From contig NZ_BBOM01000005.1 in the NCBI RefSeq assembly GCF_000974485.1, positions 124,001 to 188,000 of the forward strand: a DNA stretch of 64,000 bases, written 5' to 3'. The notes under the pieces were generated by a model, which was not told where the DNA came from, did not search any database, and saw only the letters and a list, made by a program, of their open reading frames with translations. Every line of letters begins with the position of its first letter. Position 1 is the stretch's first letter. Positions 34,680 through 43,401 of this stretch are shown here, piece by piece. The position numbers and the translations under genes were made by a program. Source of the stretch: Streptomyces sp. NBRC 109706. Lineage in GTDB: Bacteria; Actinomycetota; Actinomycetes; Streptomycetales; Streptomycetaceae.

Positions 34680-35407
34680 TGACCGGCCACCCCGAACCAC
34701 GCGTCCCGGCCTACCGCCGCCTGACCGTGGACGAGCGGCGCGCTCAGTTGATCACCACGGCGCAACGCCTGTTCGCGCGGAGCGCCCCCGAGGAGGTGTC
34801 GCTGGACGAGGTCGCCCGGCAGGCCGGGGTCTCCCGGCCCCTGGTCTACCGCTACTTCCCCGGCGGCAAGCAGCAGCTCTACGAGGCCGCCCTGCGCAAC
34901 GCCGCCGACCAGCTGAAACACTGCTTCGACGTGCCGGCCCAGGGCCCGTTGAGCGAACGGTTGGGCCATGCGCTCGACCGCTATCTCTCCTTTGTCGCCG
35001 AGCACGGCGAGGGCTTCACCGCGCTGTTGCGCGGCGGCAGCGTGGTGGAGACGGCGCACACCACGGCGATCGTGGACGGCGTCCGGCGCGCGGCGGCGCA
35101 ACAGGTGTTGCGGCATATGGCCGTGCGCCGCCCTGGGCCCTGGCTGCGTACCGCCGTGCGCACCTGGATCACCTCCGTCGAGGCGATGTCGCTGCTCTCC
35201 CTGGACGAGGGCGAGTTGGCCCTCACCGAGCTTCGCGACTATCTGATCGACCTCTTTGTCGCCCAGCTGGTGGTGACCGCGACCCATGACGGGGGCACCG
35301 CGCGCATGCTGCGCGCCGCCGCCGCGCTGGAGCCGCCCGACGGCCGGGTGGCCGCCCTGCTGGACCGCGCCGTGGGGGCGCTCGCGCCGGCGCCCGTGGA
35401 CGGCTGA
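34679..35407 (+). CDS. TetR-family transcriptional regulator
   Basis: A 242-residue TetR protein with [49 protein letters not shown] and a C-terminal domain of the type found near AurF-like genes ([22 protein letters not shown]). It lies just downstream of the AurF-like gene and may control it through the palindrome at 33631. Its own short promoter suggests a leaderless transcript. Confidence 0.9.
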   Translation: MTGHPEPRVPAYRRLTVDERRAQLITTAQRLFARSAPEEVSLDEVARQAGVSRPLVYRYFPGGKQQLYEAALRNAADQLKHCFDVPAQGPLSERLGHALDRYLSFVAEHGEGFTALLRGGSVVETAHTTAIVDGVRRAAAQQVLRHMAVRRPGPWLRTAVRTWITSVEAMSLLSLDEGELALTELRDYLIDLFVAQLVVTATHDGGTARMLRAAAALEPPDGRVAALLDRAVGALAPAPVDG

Positions 35408-35452
35408 GCACCGGCGCGCGCCGCCGCCCCCGTCGCGCCGGCGCGCGCGACC

Positions 35453-35466
35453 TAGACTGCGGCGGA
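35453..35466 (+). promoter_or_regulatory. -10 box for leaderless transcript
   Basis: TAGACT (35453-35458) ends 7-8 nt before ATG 35466. The intervening GCGGCGG is not a convincing ribosome site. Confidence 0.45.
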
Positions 35467-35756
35467 TGAGATCCCTGGAGACGCCCTTCGTCGGCGGACC
35501 GCTCGACGGCGAGACGCTGCCCGTGCTGGTGGGCGCCACCGGCAAGCCGCCCAAGGTGTACGAGGTGCCGGTGCCAGGGGACGACGGCGCCCTCGATGCC
35601 GTGCACGTCTACCACCTGGAGCCGGCCGGCCACACCCGTCGGCTGCGGCTGCCCAAGGGCTGGCGCTATGTCTACGCCCCGGACGCGACACCGGGCCGCG
35701 CCTACCGCAAACGGCTGCGCCCGAGCCCGGCCGACGGGGACGAGCCGAAGGAGTAG
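35466..35756 (+). CDS. Small hypothetical protein
   Basis: A 96-residue soluble protein beginning [20 protein letters not shown] and continuing with [23 protein letters not shown] and [13 protein letters not shown]. Proteins of this shape (an LDG motif followed by short beta strands) are common in Streptomyces without known function. The codon use is normal for the region. A GC-rich palindrome 44 bp downstream may end transcription. Confidence 0.7.
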   Translation: MRSLETPFVGGPLDGETLPVLVGATGKPPKVYEVPVPGDDGALDAVHVYHLEPAGHTRRLRLPKGWRYVYAPDATPGRAYRKRLRPSPADGDEPKE

Positions 35757-35799
35757 CGCGGAGTAGCCCGAGGGGGCGTGCGGTCACCCGTTCGCACTC

Positions 35800-35815
35800 C
35801 CCGGCGCGCGCCGGG
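35800..35815 (+). terminator. GC palindrome between small gene and NlpC/P60 gene
   Basis: CCCGGCGCGCGCCGGG is a perfect 16-bp palindrome that can form an 8-bp stem minus loop. It is weakly supported as a terminator. Confidence 0.35.
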
Positions 35816-35886
35816 CGTGGAGCTGTGCACACCATCGCCGCACCGCTCGCGCCCACCGGGGGCACGACGACGAAAGAGGTCAGCTG

Positions 35887-36936
35887 ATGCCCCGACACCC
35901 CGCAGCCCTGGTCTGGCTCTTGTGTGCCACCACCGCGTTGACCAGCACTCCGGCGGTGGCCGCCACCGGCCGACCACCCGGCGAACCGGCGGGTGTCGCC
36001 GCCCTGTTGACCGAGCTGCGCGAACTCCACCAGCGGACCGGCGCGGCCACCGAGGCGTTCAACGAGACCGAGGAACGGCTCGCCGAGCAGCGCGCCGAGG
36101 TGGACCGGCTCACCGCGCGCCTGGCCGACACCAGGAGCGGCCTGGCCGACGCCCGGCGCACGGCGGGCGCGCTGGCCGCCGCGCAGTACCGGCACGGCGG
36201 GGCCGCCGACCTCCCGTCGGTGCTGCGACTGCTGCTGACCGGCGACGACCCGGCGCGTGCCCTGCACGACGGAACGGTGGCCCGGCGGGCCGCCGCCGGC
36301 CAGCTGGCCGAGATCAGCAGGCTCGTCGAGGCCGAGAGCCAGGCCGCGGCCCTCGCCGGGGAGGCCACGGCGGCCCTCGACGAACAGCGGGCGCTCGTCG
36401 AGCGGCAGCGCGAGCAGCGGGACGAGGCCCACCGGCGACTGGACGAGCTGGCCGGCCTGTTGGCCGGGCTCAGCGAGGAGCAGCTGACCGAGCTGACCGC
36501 CCTGGAGGAACACACCACCGCCGAGGCGCAGCGGGAGTTCCTGGCCGCACACGCCCCGACCGACGAACCGCCGGGCTCCGCCGCCGGACAGCGCGCGCTG
36601 GACTGGGCGCTCGACCAGCTCGGCAAGCCGTACGAGATCGGCGCCGAGGGCCCGGACGCGTTCGACCCGGCGGGCCTGGCGATGCGCGCCTGGGAGCACG
36701 CCGGCGCGATCGTGCCGCGCACCAGCGCGCGGGCGTGGGAGCTGCTGCCGCGTGTGCCGCTCGACCAACTCCAGCCGGGCGACCTGGTGATCTACCACGA
36801 GGACACCAGCCATATCGCGCTCTACGCGGGCGACGGCTCCGTCGTGCACCCGCCGGCCCCCGGCGAGCCGGTGTCCTTCACACCGCTGGCGGTCCACCCC
36901 GTCGAGGGCGCGGTGCGGCCGACGACCGGCGCCTGA
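35887..36936 (+). CDS. Secreted NlpC/P60-like protein lacking the catalytic cysteine
   Basis: A 349-residue secreted protein. ATG 35887 follows AGAGGTC. A signal peptide (ALVWLLCATTALTSTPAVAA) is followed by a long coiled coil (about 35-220, rich in Ala, Glu, Arg and Leu) and a C-terminal NlpC/P60 domain. In active enzymes the motif reads GPD(A)FDCSGL; here it is EGPDAFDPAGLAM, so Pro261 replaces Cys. The His motif TSHIALYAGDGSVVH is kept, as is the LQPGDLVIY strand. It is probably not a peptidoglycan hydrolase but may bind cell wall or regulate a partner, like catalytically dead EnvC-type activators. The gene converges on the LC7 gene 18 bp away. Confidence 0.88.
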   Translation: MPRHPAALVWLLCATTALTSTPAVAATGRPPGEPAGVAALLTELRELHQRTGAATEAFNETEERLAEQRAEVDRLTARLADTRSGLADARRTAGALAAAQYRHGGAADLPSVLRLLLTGDDPARALHDGTVARRAAAGQLAEISRLVEAESQAAALAGEATAALDEQRALVERQREQRDEAHRRLDELAGLLAGLSEEQLTELTALEEHTTAEAQREFLAAHAPTDEPPGSAAGQRALDWALDQLGKPYEIGAEGPDAFDPAGLAMRAWEHAGAIVPRTSARAWELLPRVPLDQLQPGDLVIYHEDTSHIALYAGDGSVVHPPAPGEPVSFTPLAVHPVEGAVRPTTGA

Positions 36937-36954
36937 ACGGGCGCCCGCACCCCG

Positions 36955-37473
36955 TCAGTACAGCGGGTTGGTGGCCTGCCGCAGCTCCGCGCGCAGCTCG
37001 GGGGTGAGGAGATGTCCCGCGCGGCCGACCAGCAGCGCCATCTGGTAGGTGACCACGCTGATATCGACGTCCGGCTCGGTGTAGACGCCCAGCAGCGAAC
37101 CGTCGCTGATCGCCATCACCAACAGGTTGCCCGTCTCCATCGCCACCATGGTCTGCTTCACCGAGCCGCCGTCCATCAGCGAGGCGGCCCCGTTGGTGAG
37201 GCTGCCGAGGCCCGAGACCACGGTGGCCAGATCGGCGGCGGCGCCGCTCGGCGTGCCGCCCGGCCAACGCGGGGTGGGCGGCCCGGTGAAGCCGCCCGGC
37301 CCCGGCTGACCGTCCTCGCCGGTCTCCGAGGAGAGCAGCGGCAGACCGTCGGTCGAGACCACGGCGACCGAGATCACCCCGGGCACCTCGTCCACCAACT
37401 TGCCCAGCAGCCAGCGCAGATTCTGCCCGCCGCGGCTCTGTGTCTGCTGCCGCGTTCCAGTCCCCGAGGTCAT
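36955..37473 (-). CDS. Roadblock/LC7 protein, conservon component (CvnB-like)
   Basis: A 172-residue roadblock/LC7 protein (NLRWLLGKLVDEVPGVISVAVVSTDGLPLLSSE; ADLATVVSGLGSLTNGAASLMDGG; LGVYTEPDVDISVVTYQMALLVGRAGHLLTPELRAELR). It starts within the stop of the sensor kinase (ATGA overlap). In Streptomyces conservons this family works with CvnA, CvnC (DUF742) and CvnD (a GTPase). Neither of the last two follows here; the next gene is convergent and unrelated. Confidence 0.92.
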   Translation of the reverse strand: MTSGTGTRQQTQSRGGQNLRWLLGKLVDEVPGVISVAVVSTDGLPLLSSETGEDGQPGPGGFTGPPTPRWPGGTPSGAAADLATVVSGLGSLTNGAASLMDGGSVKQTMVAMETGNLLVMAISDGSLLGVYTEPDVDISVVTYQMALLVGRAGHLLTPELRAELRQATNPLY

Positions 37474-40046
37474 GAAGGCTGTTCCTCTCCATATTGGCCG
37501 GGCAGCTCGCCGGGGTGACCGCCGATCTCCCCGCCGATCTCCCCGCCGAGTTGCCCGTCGGCCGCCAGTGCGGCGTCCCGGTGCCCTTCCCTGGCCCCCC
37601 GTTGGAAGCCGCCGAGCCGGCGGCGAAGCTCCTCCGCGTCCACCGTGCGGTTGCGCCCGGTGTCCTGTCCTGCGGACGAGGCCGAGGCCACCCTGGTCCG
37701 GACCGGCAGTCCGCTGTGTGTCACCGCCGGCGCGCTGTCGGGCGCCCTGGTGTGCTCGGGGGCGTAGCCGTGGCGCTCGCGCGACGGCAACCCGCCGCCG
37801 GACTGGTCCGGGAACGAGCCACCGGGCCCGACGCCACCGGGGGCGTGCGCCGGCGGGCTGGCGTGCCGTCCGGGGCGCGGCGCGGCCTCGGGCGCCCCCG
37901 ACAGCGCGTCGTGCCCGCCGTATCCGGGCCCGGACTGCGGCTGGACGATCGGCGTCGAACCGGTGCGCGCGGCGGGGACGGTGGGGTAGCCACCGGTGCC
38001 GGGGCCCGCCAGCGTCTCGCCGACGAGGCCGGGCTCGGCCACGGCGCTCTGGTCCACCAGCGCCGCCGGCACCAGCACCTCGGCGGTGGTGCCGCCCGCG
38101 GGGCGCGCGACCAGCCGGCAGCGCAGCCCGTGCCGGGCGGCCAGCCTGGCCACCGTGTACAGGCCCATGCCGATGCCGTGCCCGTTGCCCGCGTCGGAGC
38201 CCGGCGGCGGGGTGACCGGATCGGCGAGCCGCGCGTTCAACTCGGCGAGCCGGCCCTCGGACAGGCCACGGCCCTCGTCCTCGACCGTCAGCAGCAGCTC
38301 GCTGGCCCGCCAGGCCCCCGACAGCCGCACCCTGGCGCCCGGCGGGGTGAACACCGCCGCGTTGTCGAGGAGTTCGGCCAACAGATGGCTGATGTCCCGG
38401 GCCGCCCGCGCGATGATCCGCACCGGCGGCGGGGGCACCGTCTCCACCAGGTCGTAGCGCTCTATCTCGCTGACGGCGGCGCGCGCCACATCGATCAGCG
38501 GCATCGGCGCGTCCAGCAGCCGCACCGGCTCGGCACCGGCGAGCAGCAGCACGTTCTCGCTGTGCCGGCGCATCCGCGCGGCCAGGTGGTCGACGGAGAA
38601 CAGCACCGCCAGCTGGTCCGGGTCGGTCTCGTGCTCCTCCAGGCCCTCGATCACCGAGAGCTGTTCCTCCACCAGGTCCAACAGTCGCTGGGCATGGTGG
38701 GCGAACATGCCGTGCACGGCGCCGTGCAACGCGGCCAGCCTGGCCGTCAGTTCCCGCTGCTCGGCGAGGAGCCGGTCCCGTTCGGCGCGCAGCCCGCCGC
38801 TGTCCTGCTCGGCCTCGGCGGCATAGCGCTGCAGCTCCTCGGCCCGCGCGCGCAGCGCGTTGACGGAGGCGACCACCTCGGCGAACTCGTCGTTGCGGCC
38901 GACGTATCTGACCGGCTCCTGCCCGACCGGGTCGGAGGCGACCCGACGGGTGCCGAGACGGACGGCGGCCAGTGGCCTGGTCAACGAGCGGGCCGTCTGG
39001 ACGCTGACCCCGAGGGCCAGCAACAGGGCCACGATGATCACCGCGACGGTGATCACCAGCTCCGTCAACTCCTTGTCGCTGAGCGCCTCGACATCCGCGG
39101 TGTACTCGGTGGCGAGCGAGGCCAGCACGCCGCGTTGGAGCCCCGTCCTGGCCTCCAGCGCCTCGCCGACCTCGGCCATGTCCCAGTCCGCGCCCGTCGT
39201 CCCTGGGGCCGCGGGTTCGGTGAGGGCGAGCAGGAACTCCTCGGCCACCTCCGCGTCGCCGCCGGTGACCGTCCGCTGGTAGGTCTCCCGGCCCGACGGG
39301 TCGGCGATGGCGTGGAAGTCCGCCAGAGCCGCCGTCTCGCGCATCGCCTCCCGCCGTGCCAGGGCGATCAGTTCCTCGTCGGGATCGCCGTCGCCGGCCA
39401 GCGCGGCGACAGACAGCCCCCGGGCGGCGGACGAGGCGTGCACGGCGCGGGCCAGATCGGGCAGCGCGTCGCTGGTGGCGCTGGTGGCCTCGGCCGAGGT
39501 GCGCCGGCTGACGGCGCGCAGCACGGCGTCCAACTCCTCGACCAGCGCGGTGTAGCCGTCATGGATCTCGACCGGCGTGCTCTCCCCGGCGAGCGCCAGC
39601 GCACGTGTCTCGGGCAGCGTCTCCAGCAGCTCACGGAGCGGGGCGTCCGCGCCCTCGCGCACCTCGTCGACGCGCCGGTCGGCGCGTGCCACCGCGTCGT
39701 CGGTGAGCGCCGTCTCCAACGCCCCGCCCCCGCCGGCCGCCGCGACCACCAGCGTGTCCCGCTCGTCCGCCAGGATGTGCGACAGGGAGACGGCTCGTTG
39801 TCCCAACGCCGCGTCGTCCAGCAGTGCTTGGGTGTCGCCCAGCTCCCGGTAACGGTCGATCGCCGCCGGCACCCCGGCCGTCAGCACGGCGATGCCGGTC
39901 AACAGCAGGGCGATCAACAGCCGGGTACGGACCCGGGCCCTCCGTCGGCGTGCCGCGTGGGACCGGAAACCCGACGGTGTGGAAGGGGAAGAGGCGTCGC
40001 CGTCCCCCGATGTCGTCTTCCGCACCTGTGCTCGCATTCTCGTCAC
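37470..40046 (-). CDS. Nitrate/nitrite-sensor-type histidine kinase-like protein (CvnA-like)
   Basis: An 858-residue membrane sensor. GTG 40046 is chosen for GGAG 5 nt upstream. An Arg-rich N-terminus leads into a transmembrane helix (LLIALLLTGIAVLTAGVPAAI), a NIT-type extracellular sensing domain, a second helix (LVITVAVIIVALLLALGVSV), a HAMP domain, a helical dimer region and an HATPase domain (HLLAELLDNAAVFTPPG, GNGHGIGMGLYTVARLA). No typical phosphoacceptor His box (HExxxP) is seen, as in other CvnA proteins. The C-terminal 200 residues are Pro/Gly-rich and disordered. It overlaps the LC7 gene by ATGA. Confidence 0.9.
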   Translation of the reverse strand: MTRMRAQVRKTTSGDGDASSPSTPSGFRSHAARRRRARVRTRLLIALLLTGIAVLTAGVPAAIDRYRELGDTQALLDDAALGQRAVSLSHILADERDTLVVAAAGGGGALETALTDDAVARADRRVDEVREGADAPLRELLETLPETRALALAGESTPVEIHDGYTALVEELDAVLRAVSRRTSAEATSATSDALPDLARAVHASSAARGLSVAALAGDGDPDEELIALARREAMRETAALADFHAIADPSGRETYQRTVTGGDAEVAEEFLLALTEPAAPGTTGADWDMAEVGEALEARTGLQRGVLASLATEYTADVEALSDKELTELVITVAVIIVALLLALGVSVQTARSLTRPLAAVRLGTRRVASDPVGQEPVRYVGRNDEFAEVVASVNALRARAEELQRYAAEAEQDSGGLRAERDRLLAEQRELTARLAALHGAVHGMFAHHAQRLLDLVEEQLSVIEGLEEHETDPDQLAVLFSVDHLAARMRRHSENVLLLAGAEPVRLLDAPMPLIDVARAAVSEIERYDLVETVPPPPVRIIARAARDISHLLAELLDNAAVFTPPGARVRLSGAWRASELLLTVEDEGRGLSEGRLAELNARLADPVTPPPGSDAGNGHGIGMGLYTVARLAARHGLRCRLVARPAGGTTAEVLVPAALVDQSAVAEPGLVGETLAGPGTGGYPTVPAARTGSTPIVQPQSGPGYGGHDALSGAPEAAPRPGRHASPPAHAPGGVGPGGSFPDQSGGGLPSRERHGYAPEHTRAPDSAPAVTHSGLPVRTRVASASSAGQDTGRNRTVDAEELRRRLGGFQRGAREGHRDAALAADGQLGGEIGGEIGGHPGELPGQYGEEQPS

Positions 40047-40286
40047 TTCGGCTCCGACCTTGCCAGCGCCGACCAGGCGGGAGGCGGCCTGGCCGACCTC
40101 GCCACCCGAAGGAGTGAACAACACCCCGGAGTTGGCGGACAAGCTCAGGTCGACCGGGCGGGGTGGTCACTCCATGAGTTCGGCTGGTTTTCGCTGGTGT
40201 TCCGTCCCGGCTCCTGGCAAGATCACCTCCGGCCCGACACCTATCGGTGCTTACCGTGGCAAACGCCAACAAATGCCACCCTACGG

Positions 40287-40300
40287 CAGACTGTTGGGCA
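40287..40300 (+). promoter_or_regulatory. -10-like box for leaderless transcript (PP2C-like)
   Basis: CAGACT (40287-40292) ends 7-8 nt before ATG 40300 with no ribosome binding site. It is the weakest of the leaderless candidates. Confidence 0.35.
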
Positions 40301-41100
40301 TGCGCATCCAGTCGGCCACCGAGCCCGGAGCAACCGGGCACCCCAACGAGGACTTCGCGGCGTTCGCCACCCCGACCGAGGCCGGTGACGGCGCCCTCGT
40401 CGTGCTCGACGGAGTCACCGGACCGACGGGCGATTCCGGTTGTGAACACGGGGTCACATGGTTCTCCGCCCGGCTCGGCGGGGCGCTGCTGACGGCGATC
40501 GGCACGGCACCCAGCGTTCCCCTGACGGAGTGTCTGGCCCACTCCATCACACGCACCGCGGACGCCCATCGGGACAGCTGTGACCTTTCTCACCGACGCA
40601 CTCCCCAGGCCACGGTGGTGTGCGTTCGTTGGAACGCCCGGTCGGTGGAGTATCTGGTGCTCTCCGACTCCATTCTGCTCATCCGGGAGTCAACGGGCGC
40701 CTTCCGCACCGTGCTTGACGACCGGCTCGACCAACTGCGGCCGGCCGCCCGCCGGCTGCCGCCGGATCAGCGGGTCGCCTTCGTTGAGGGCGCGCGCAAC
40801 GCGCCCGGCGGCTTCTTCACCGCGGCGGCCGACCCCTCGGTGGCCCGCCTCGCGGTGACCGGTTCGCTGCCCAGGGAACGGGTGCGCACGGTGGCGGCGC
40901 TGACCGACGGGCTCGGCCGCTGGGTTGAGACGTTCGCCCTCGGCGACTGGCCCGCGCTGCTCACCGCGCTGACCGACCGTGGCCCGGCCGCGATCGTCGC
41001 CGAGGTCAGGGCCGCCGAGTCCGCCGACCCCGAGGGCGCGGCGCATCCGCGGGGCAAGACCCACGACGACGCCACGGGCGTGGTCGTGGACCTCGGCTGA
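40300..41100 (+). CDS. PP2C-like serine/threonine phosphatase domain protein
   Basis: A 266-residue protein with the order of PP2C-type phosphatases: HPNEDFAAF, LVVLDGVTG (metal-binding Asp and Gly), SITRTADAHRDS, TVVCVRWNARSVEYLVLSDSILLI, VAALTDGLGRW and a closing DDATGVVVDLG. Metal-ligand positions look mostly retained, so activity is possible. It is divergent from the conservon sensor kinase with a 253-bp gap that must hold both promoters. Confidence 0.8.
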   Translation: MRIQSATEPGATGHPNEDFAAFATPTEAGDGALVVLDGVTGPTGDSGCEHGVTWFSARLGGALLTAIGTAPSVPLTECLAHSITRTADAHRDSCDLSHRRTPQATVVCVRWNARSVEYLVLSDSILLIRESTGAFRTVLDDRLDQLRPAARRLPPDQRVAFVEGARNAPGGFFTAAADPSVARLAVTGSLPRERVRTVAALTDGLGRWVETFALGDWPALLTALTDRGPAAIVAEVRAAESADPEGAAHPRGKTHDDATGVVVDLG

Positions 41101-41586
41101 CGCCAGCCGCCCGACGAGGCGCGCCGGGAACATGCTTGACCGGCCCCGGCGCACGCCCCCTATGCCTCGGATTCGTCGCGCACGCCGGGGCCGAGGCGGA
41201 CATACATGCCCCGTCCGGGCGGCGCCGGATATCCCCGGACCGACCGGCACGCCCTCGCCACACCACCATCAGCGCACCACCGGCCGACCGGCCGAGGCGC
41301 CCAGGTGCACGGCGGATGCCGGGAGTTCGACTCCCCCGGGCCGGGCCACCGGGAGCAACCCATGCCCCGGCCCGCACCCCGCACGGTCCGTCCGTCGGCC
41401 GACTCCGGCCGGGCGGGCCCCCCTTTCACGGCGTTCAGCGGACCGGTCCCGAGGCAACCGCGCACCCTCGTTTCCCGGGCTGTCTACCCGCGTTACCGTC
41501 GAAGAAGGCGCACCGGCGAGGCCACCCCACGGCTGCCGGCGCCCGACAGTTCGTCCCCCCACACCACGGTCCCGGAAGGCAGTCCC
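41101..41586. other. Non-coding gap upstream of the GH25 lysozyme
   Basis: No convincing gene is seen in this 486-bp gap. It holds a small hairpin GGGAG-TTCGA-CTCCC (41321-41335) that mimics a tRNA T-arm but is not part of a tRNA. A TACCGT box at about 41494-41499 is a possible -10 for the lysozyme, with a weak TTTCCC at -35. I see none of the conserved sequence of a c-di-AMP (ydaO) riboswitch, which precedes some Streptomyces cell-wall hydrolases. Confidence 0.5.
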
Positions 41587-42492
41587 ATGCCCGTTCCCGG
41601 CTCGGTCGCGCCCGGCGGTCATCCCCGCCACCGCACCCGACGCTTCCCCCACGCACCCCATACCCCCCACACCCCGCTGGCCCTCGTCGGCGCGCTCTGC
41701 GCCGCCCTCCTCCTGCTGCTCGCCGTCCCCGGCACGGCCGGCGCCGACGAAGGCGGCGCCCCGGAGGACCACCCGGACTTCGGCTCCGCGTATCTGGGCT
41801 CCACCGTCCTCGAACACGAGGGCGGCAACACCAGCTATGTCCCGCCCACCGACATCGACCCGCTGGCCACGGTCGAGGGCGTGGACGTCTCCAGCCACCA
41901 GGGCAATGTCGCCTGGTCCACGCTGTGGAACAGCGGCGTCAAGTTCGCCTATGTGAAGGCGACCGAGGGCACCGGCTACCAGAACCCCTACTTCACCCAG
42001 CAGTACAACGGCTCGTACGACATCGGGATGATCCGCGGCGCGTACCACTTCGCGCTGCCCAACTCGTCGAGCGGCGCCGCCCAGGCCACCTACTTCGCCA
42101 CCCACGGCGGCGGTTGGTCGGCCGACGGCAAGACGCTGCCCGGGGTGGTGGATCTGGAGTACAACCCGTACGGCTCGACCTGCTACGGCCTGAGCCAGTC
42201 CGCGATGGTGGACTGGATCCGCGACTTCAGCGACACCTACCGGGCCCACACCGGACGTGACGTGGTGATCTACACCACCACCGACTGGTGGACCCAGTGC
42301 ACCGGCAACAACGCGAGCTTCGGCAACACCAACCCGCTCTGGATCGCCCGCTACGCGTCGACGCCGGGGACGCTGCCGGCCGGTTGGAGCTTCCACACCT
42401 TCTGGCAGTACACCTCGACCGGCCCCACCGTGGGCGACCACAACCTCTTCAACGGGGCCTACGACCGGCTCCAGGCCCTGGCCAACGGCTGA
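41587..42492 (+). CDS. Secreted GH25 lysozyme (muramidase)
   Basis: A 301-residue secreted muramidase. ATG 41587 follows GGAAGG. A His/Pro-rich N-terminus precedes a hydrophobic core (LALVGALCAALLLLLAVPGTAGA), the signal peptide. The GH25 domain shows GVDVSSHQGNVAW, VKFAYVKATEGTGYQNPYF, MIRGAYHFALP, GVVDLEYNPYG (catalytic acidic residues), VVIYTTTDWW and FWQYTSTGPTVGDHNLFNG. It should cleave beta-1,4 bonds in peptidoglycan. No cell-wall-binding repeat is attached. Confidence 0.94.
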   Translation: MPVPGSVAPGGHPRHRTRRFPHAPHTPHTPLALVGALCAALLLLLAVPGTAGADEGGAPEDHPDFGSAYLGSTVLEHEGGNTSYVPPTDIDPLATVEGVDVSSHQGNVAWSTLWNSGVKFAYVKATEGTGYQNPYFTQQYNGSYDIGMIRGAYHFALPNSSSGAAQATYFATHGGGWSADGKTLPGVVDLEYNPYGSTCYGLSQSAMVDWIRDFSDTYRAHTGRDVVIYTTTDWWTQCTGNNASFGNTNPLWIARYASTPGTLPAGWSFHTFWQYTSTGPTVGDHNLFNGAYDRLQALANG

Positions 42493-42518
42493 CCGCCCGC
42501 CCCGGGGAGGGCAGCGCC

Positions 42519-43298
42519 ATGCGGAAGGATGTCCCCATGGCCTCCTCCCCCGGGCACCCGGAACACCCCGAACGCCGCGCGATCCCCGACGACCGCACGG
42601 CCCTCGACGACGGCCGCCCCCTGGTGCTGGACCGGCGCACCGGCCCCTTCGGCGAGGTGGTGCTGCGCCGGCACGGGGAGTTGCTGCAGATCATCGCCAA
42701 CGGCTGCTTCCTGATGGACACCTCGGACGGCCGCTCCGAACGTCTGCTGGTGCGGGCCGCGTCGGGCTCGCTCACGACGCCGGCGCCCCGGCTGCTGATC
42801 GGCGGCCTGGGCGTGGGGTTCTCGCTGAACGAAGCGGTCGCGGAACCGCGTTGGGGCCGGATCACCGTGCTGGAGCGGGAACCGGCCATCATCGACTGGC
42901 ACCGTTCCGGACCGCTTTCGGACGTCTCGGGAGACGCCCTGACCGATCCCCGCGTGGAGTTGGTCGAGAACGATCTGCTGGCCCATCTCCTCGAAACCGG
43001 AGCCGGCGCGCGGGCCCGCTATGACGCCCTCTGTCTCGATGTCGACAACGGCCCCGACTGGACGGTGACCGAGGACAACGAGGGCCTCTACTCCCCCGCC
43101 GGCCTGGCGGCGTGCCGCGCCGCGCTCGCCCCCGGCGGGACGCTCGTTGTCTGGTCCGCACAACCGTCGGAGACATTCCCCGACATACTGCGCGATGCCG
43201 GTTTCGACGATGTTCGCACCGAAGAGGTGCCCGTTGCCCGAGGCGTTCCCGACGTGCTGTTTCTCGCCAGCCATCATCTCGCCAGCCAGGGCGCGTAG
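42519..43298 (+). CDS. Spermidine-synthase-like methyltransferase-fold protein
   Basis: A 259-residue Rossmann-fold protein. ATG 42519 follows GGGGAGGG. It has the spermidine synthase layout: GPFGEVVLRRHGELLQIIANGCFLMDTS, LIGGLGVGFSLNEAV, ITVLEREPAIIDWH, YDALCLDVDNGPDW, and LAPGGTLVVWSAQPS. The classical DG(x)xQ active-site pattern is altered, so it may not make spermidine. It is co-directional with the lysozyme gene 27 bp upstream. Confidence 0.8.
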   Translation: MRKDVPMASSPGHPEHPERRAIPDDRTALDDGRPLVLDRRTGPFGEVVLRRHGELLQIIANGCFLMDTSDGRSERLLVRAASGSLTTPAPRLLIGGLGVGFSLNEAVAEPRWGRITVLEREPAIIDWHRSGPLSDVSGDALTDPRVELVENDLLAHLLETGAGARARYDALCLDVDNGPDWTVTEDNEGLYSPAGLAACRAALAPGGTLVVWSAQPSETFPDILRDAGFDDVRTEEVPVARGVPDVLFLASHHLASQGA

Positions 43299-43401
43299 CC
43301 GAGCCCCGAGTTTCCGCCTTACGCTGCTACGCAGTGCTCATCAGGGCATTGACCGCCAGTACCAGCCGTCTGGCATGACGACCTTCCCGGGGGCGGGATA
43401 G

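Noticed and set aside
41321..41335. tRNA T-arm-like GGGAG-TTCGA-CTCCC followed by a possible CCA end
   Set aside because: No matching acceptor, D-arm or anticodon arm can be folded in the 50 bases upstream, and the 7-nt-loop version leaves a stem mismatch. It is a plain hairpin.
41160..41465. Minus-strand frame of 101 codons in the gap before the lysozyme gene
   Set aside because: No ribosome site, no recognisable domain, and unusual composition. Not enough support for a gene.
41101..41586. c-di-AMP (ydaO) riboswitch upstream of the lysozyme
   Set aside because: The gap length fits, but none of the conserved riboswitch sequence blocks is present. The shorter gap before the NlpC/P60 gene was also checked and lacks them.
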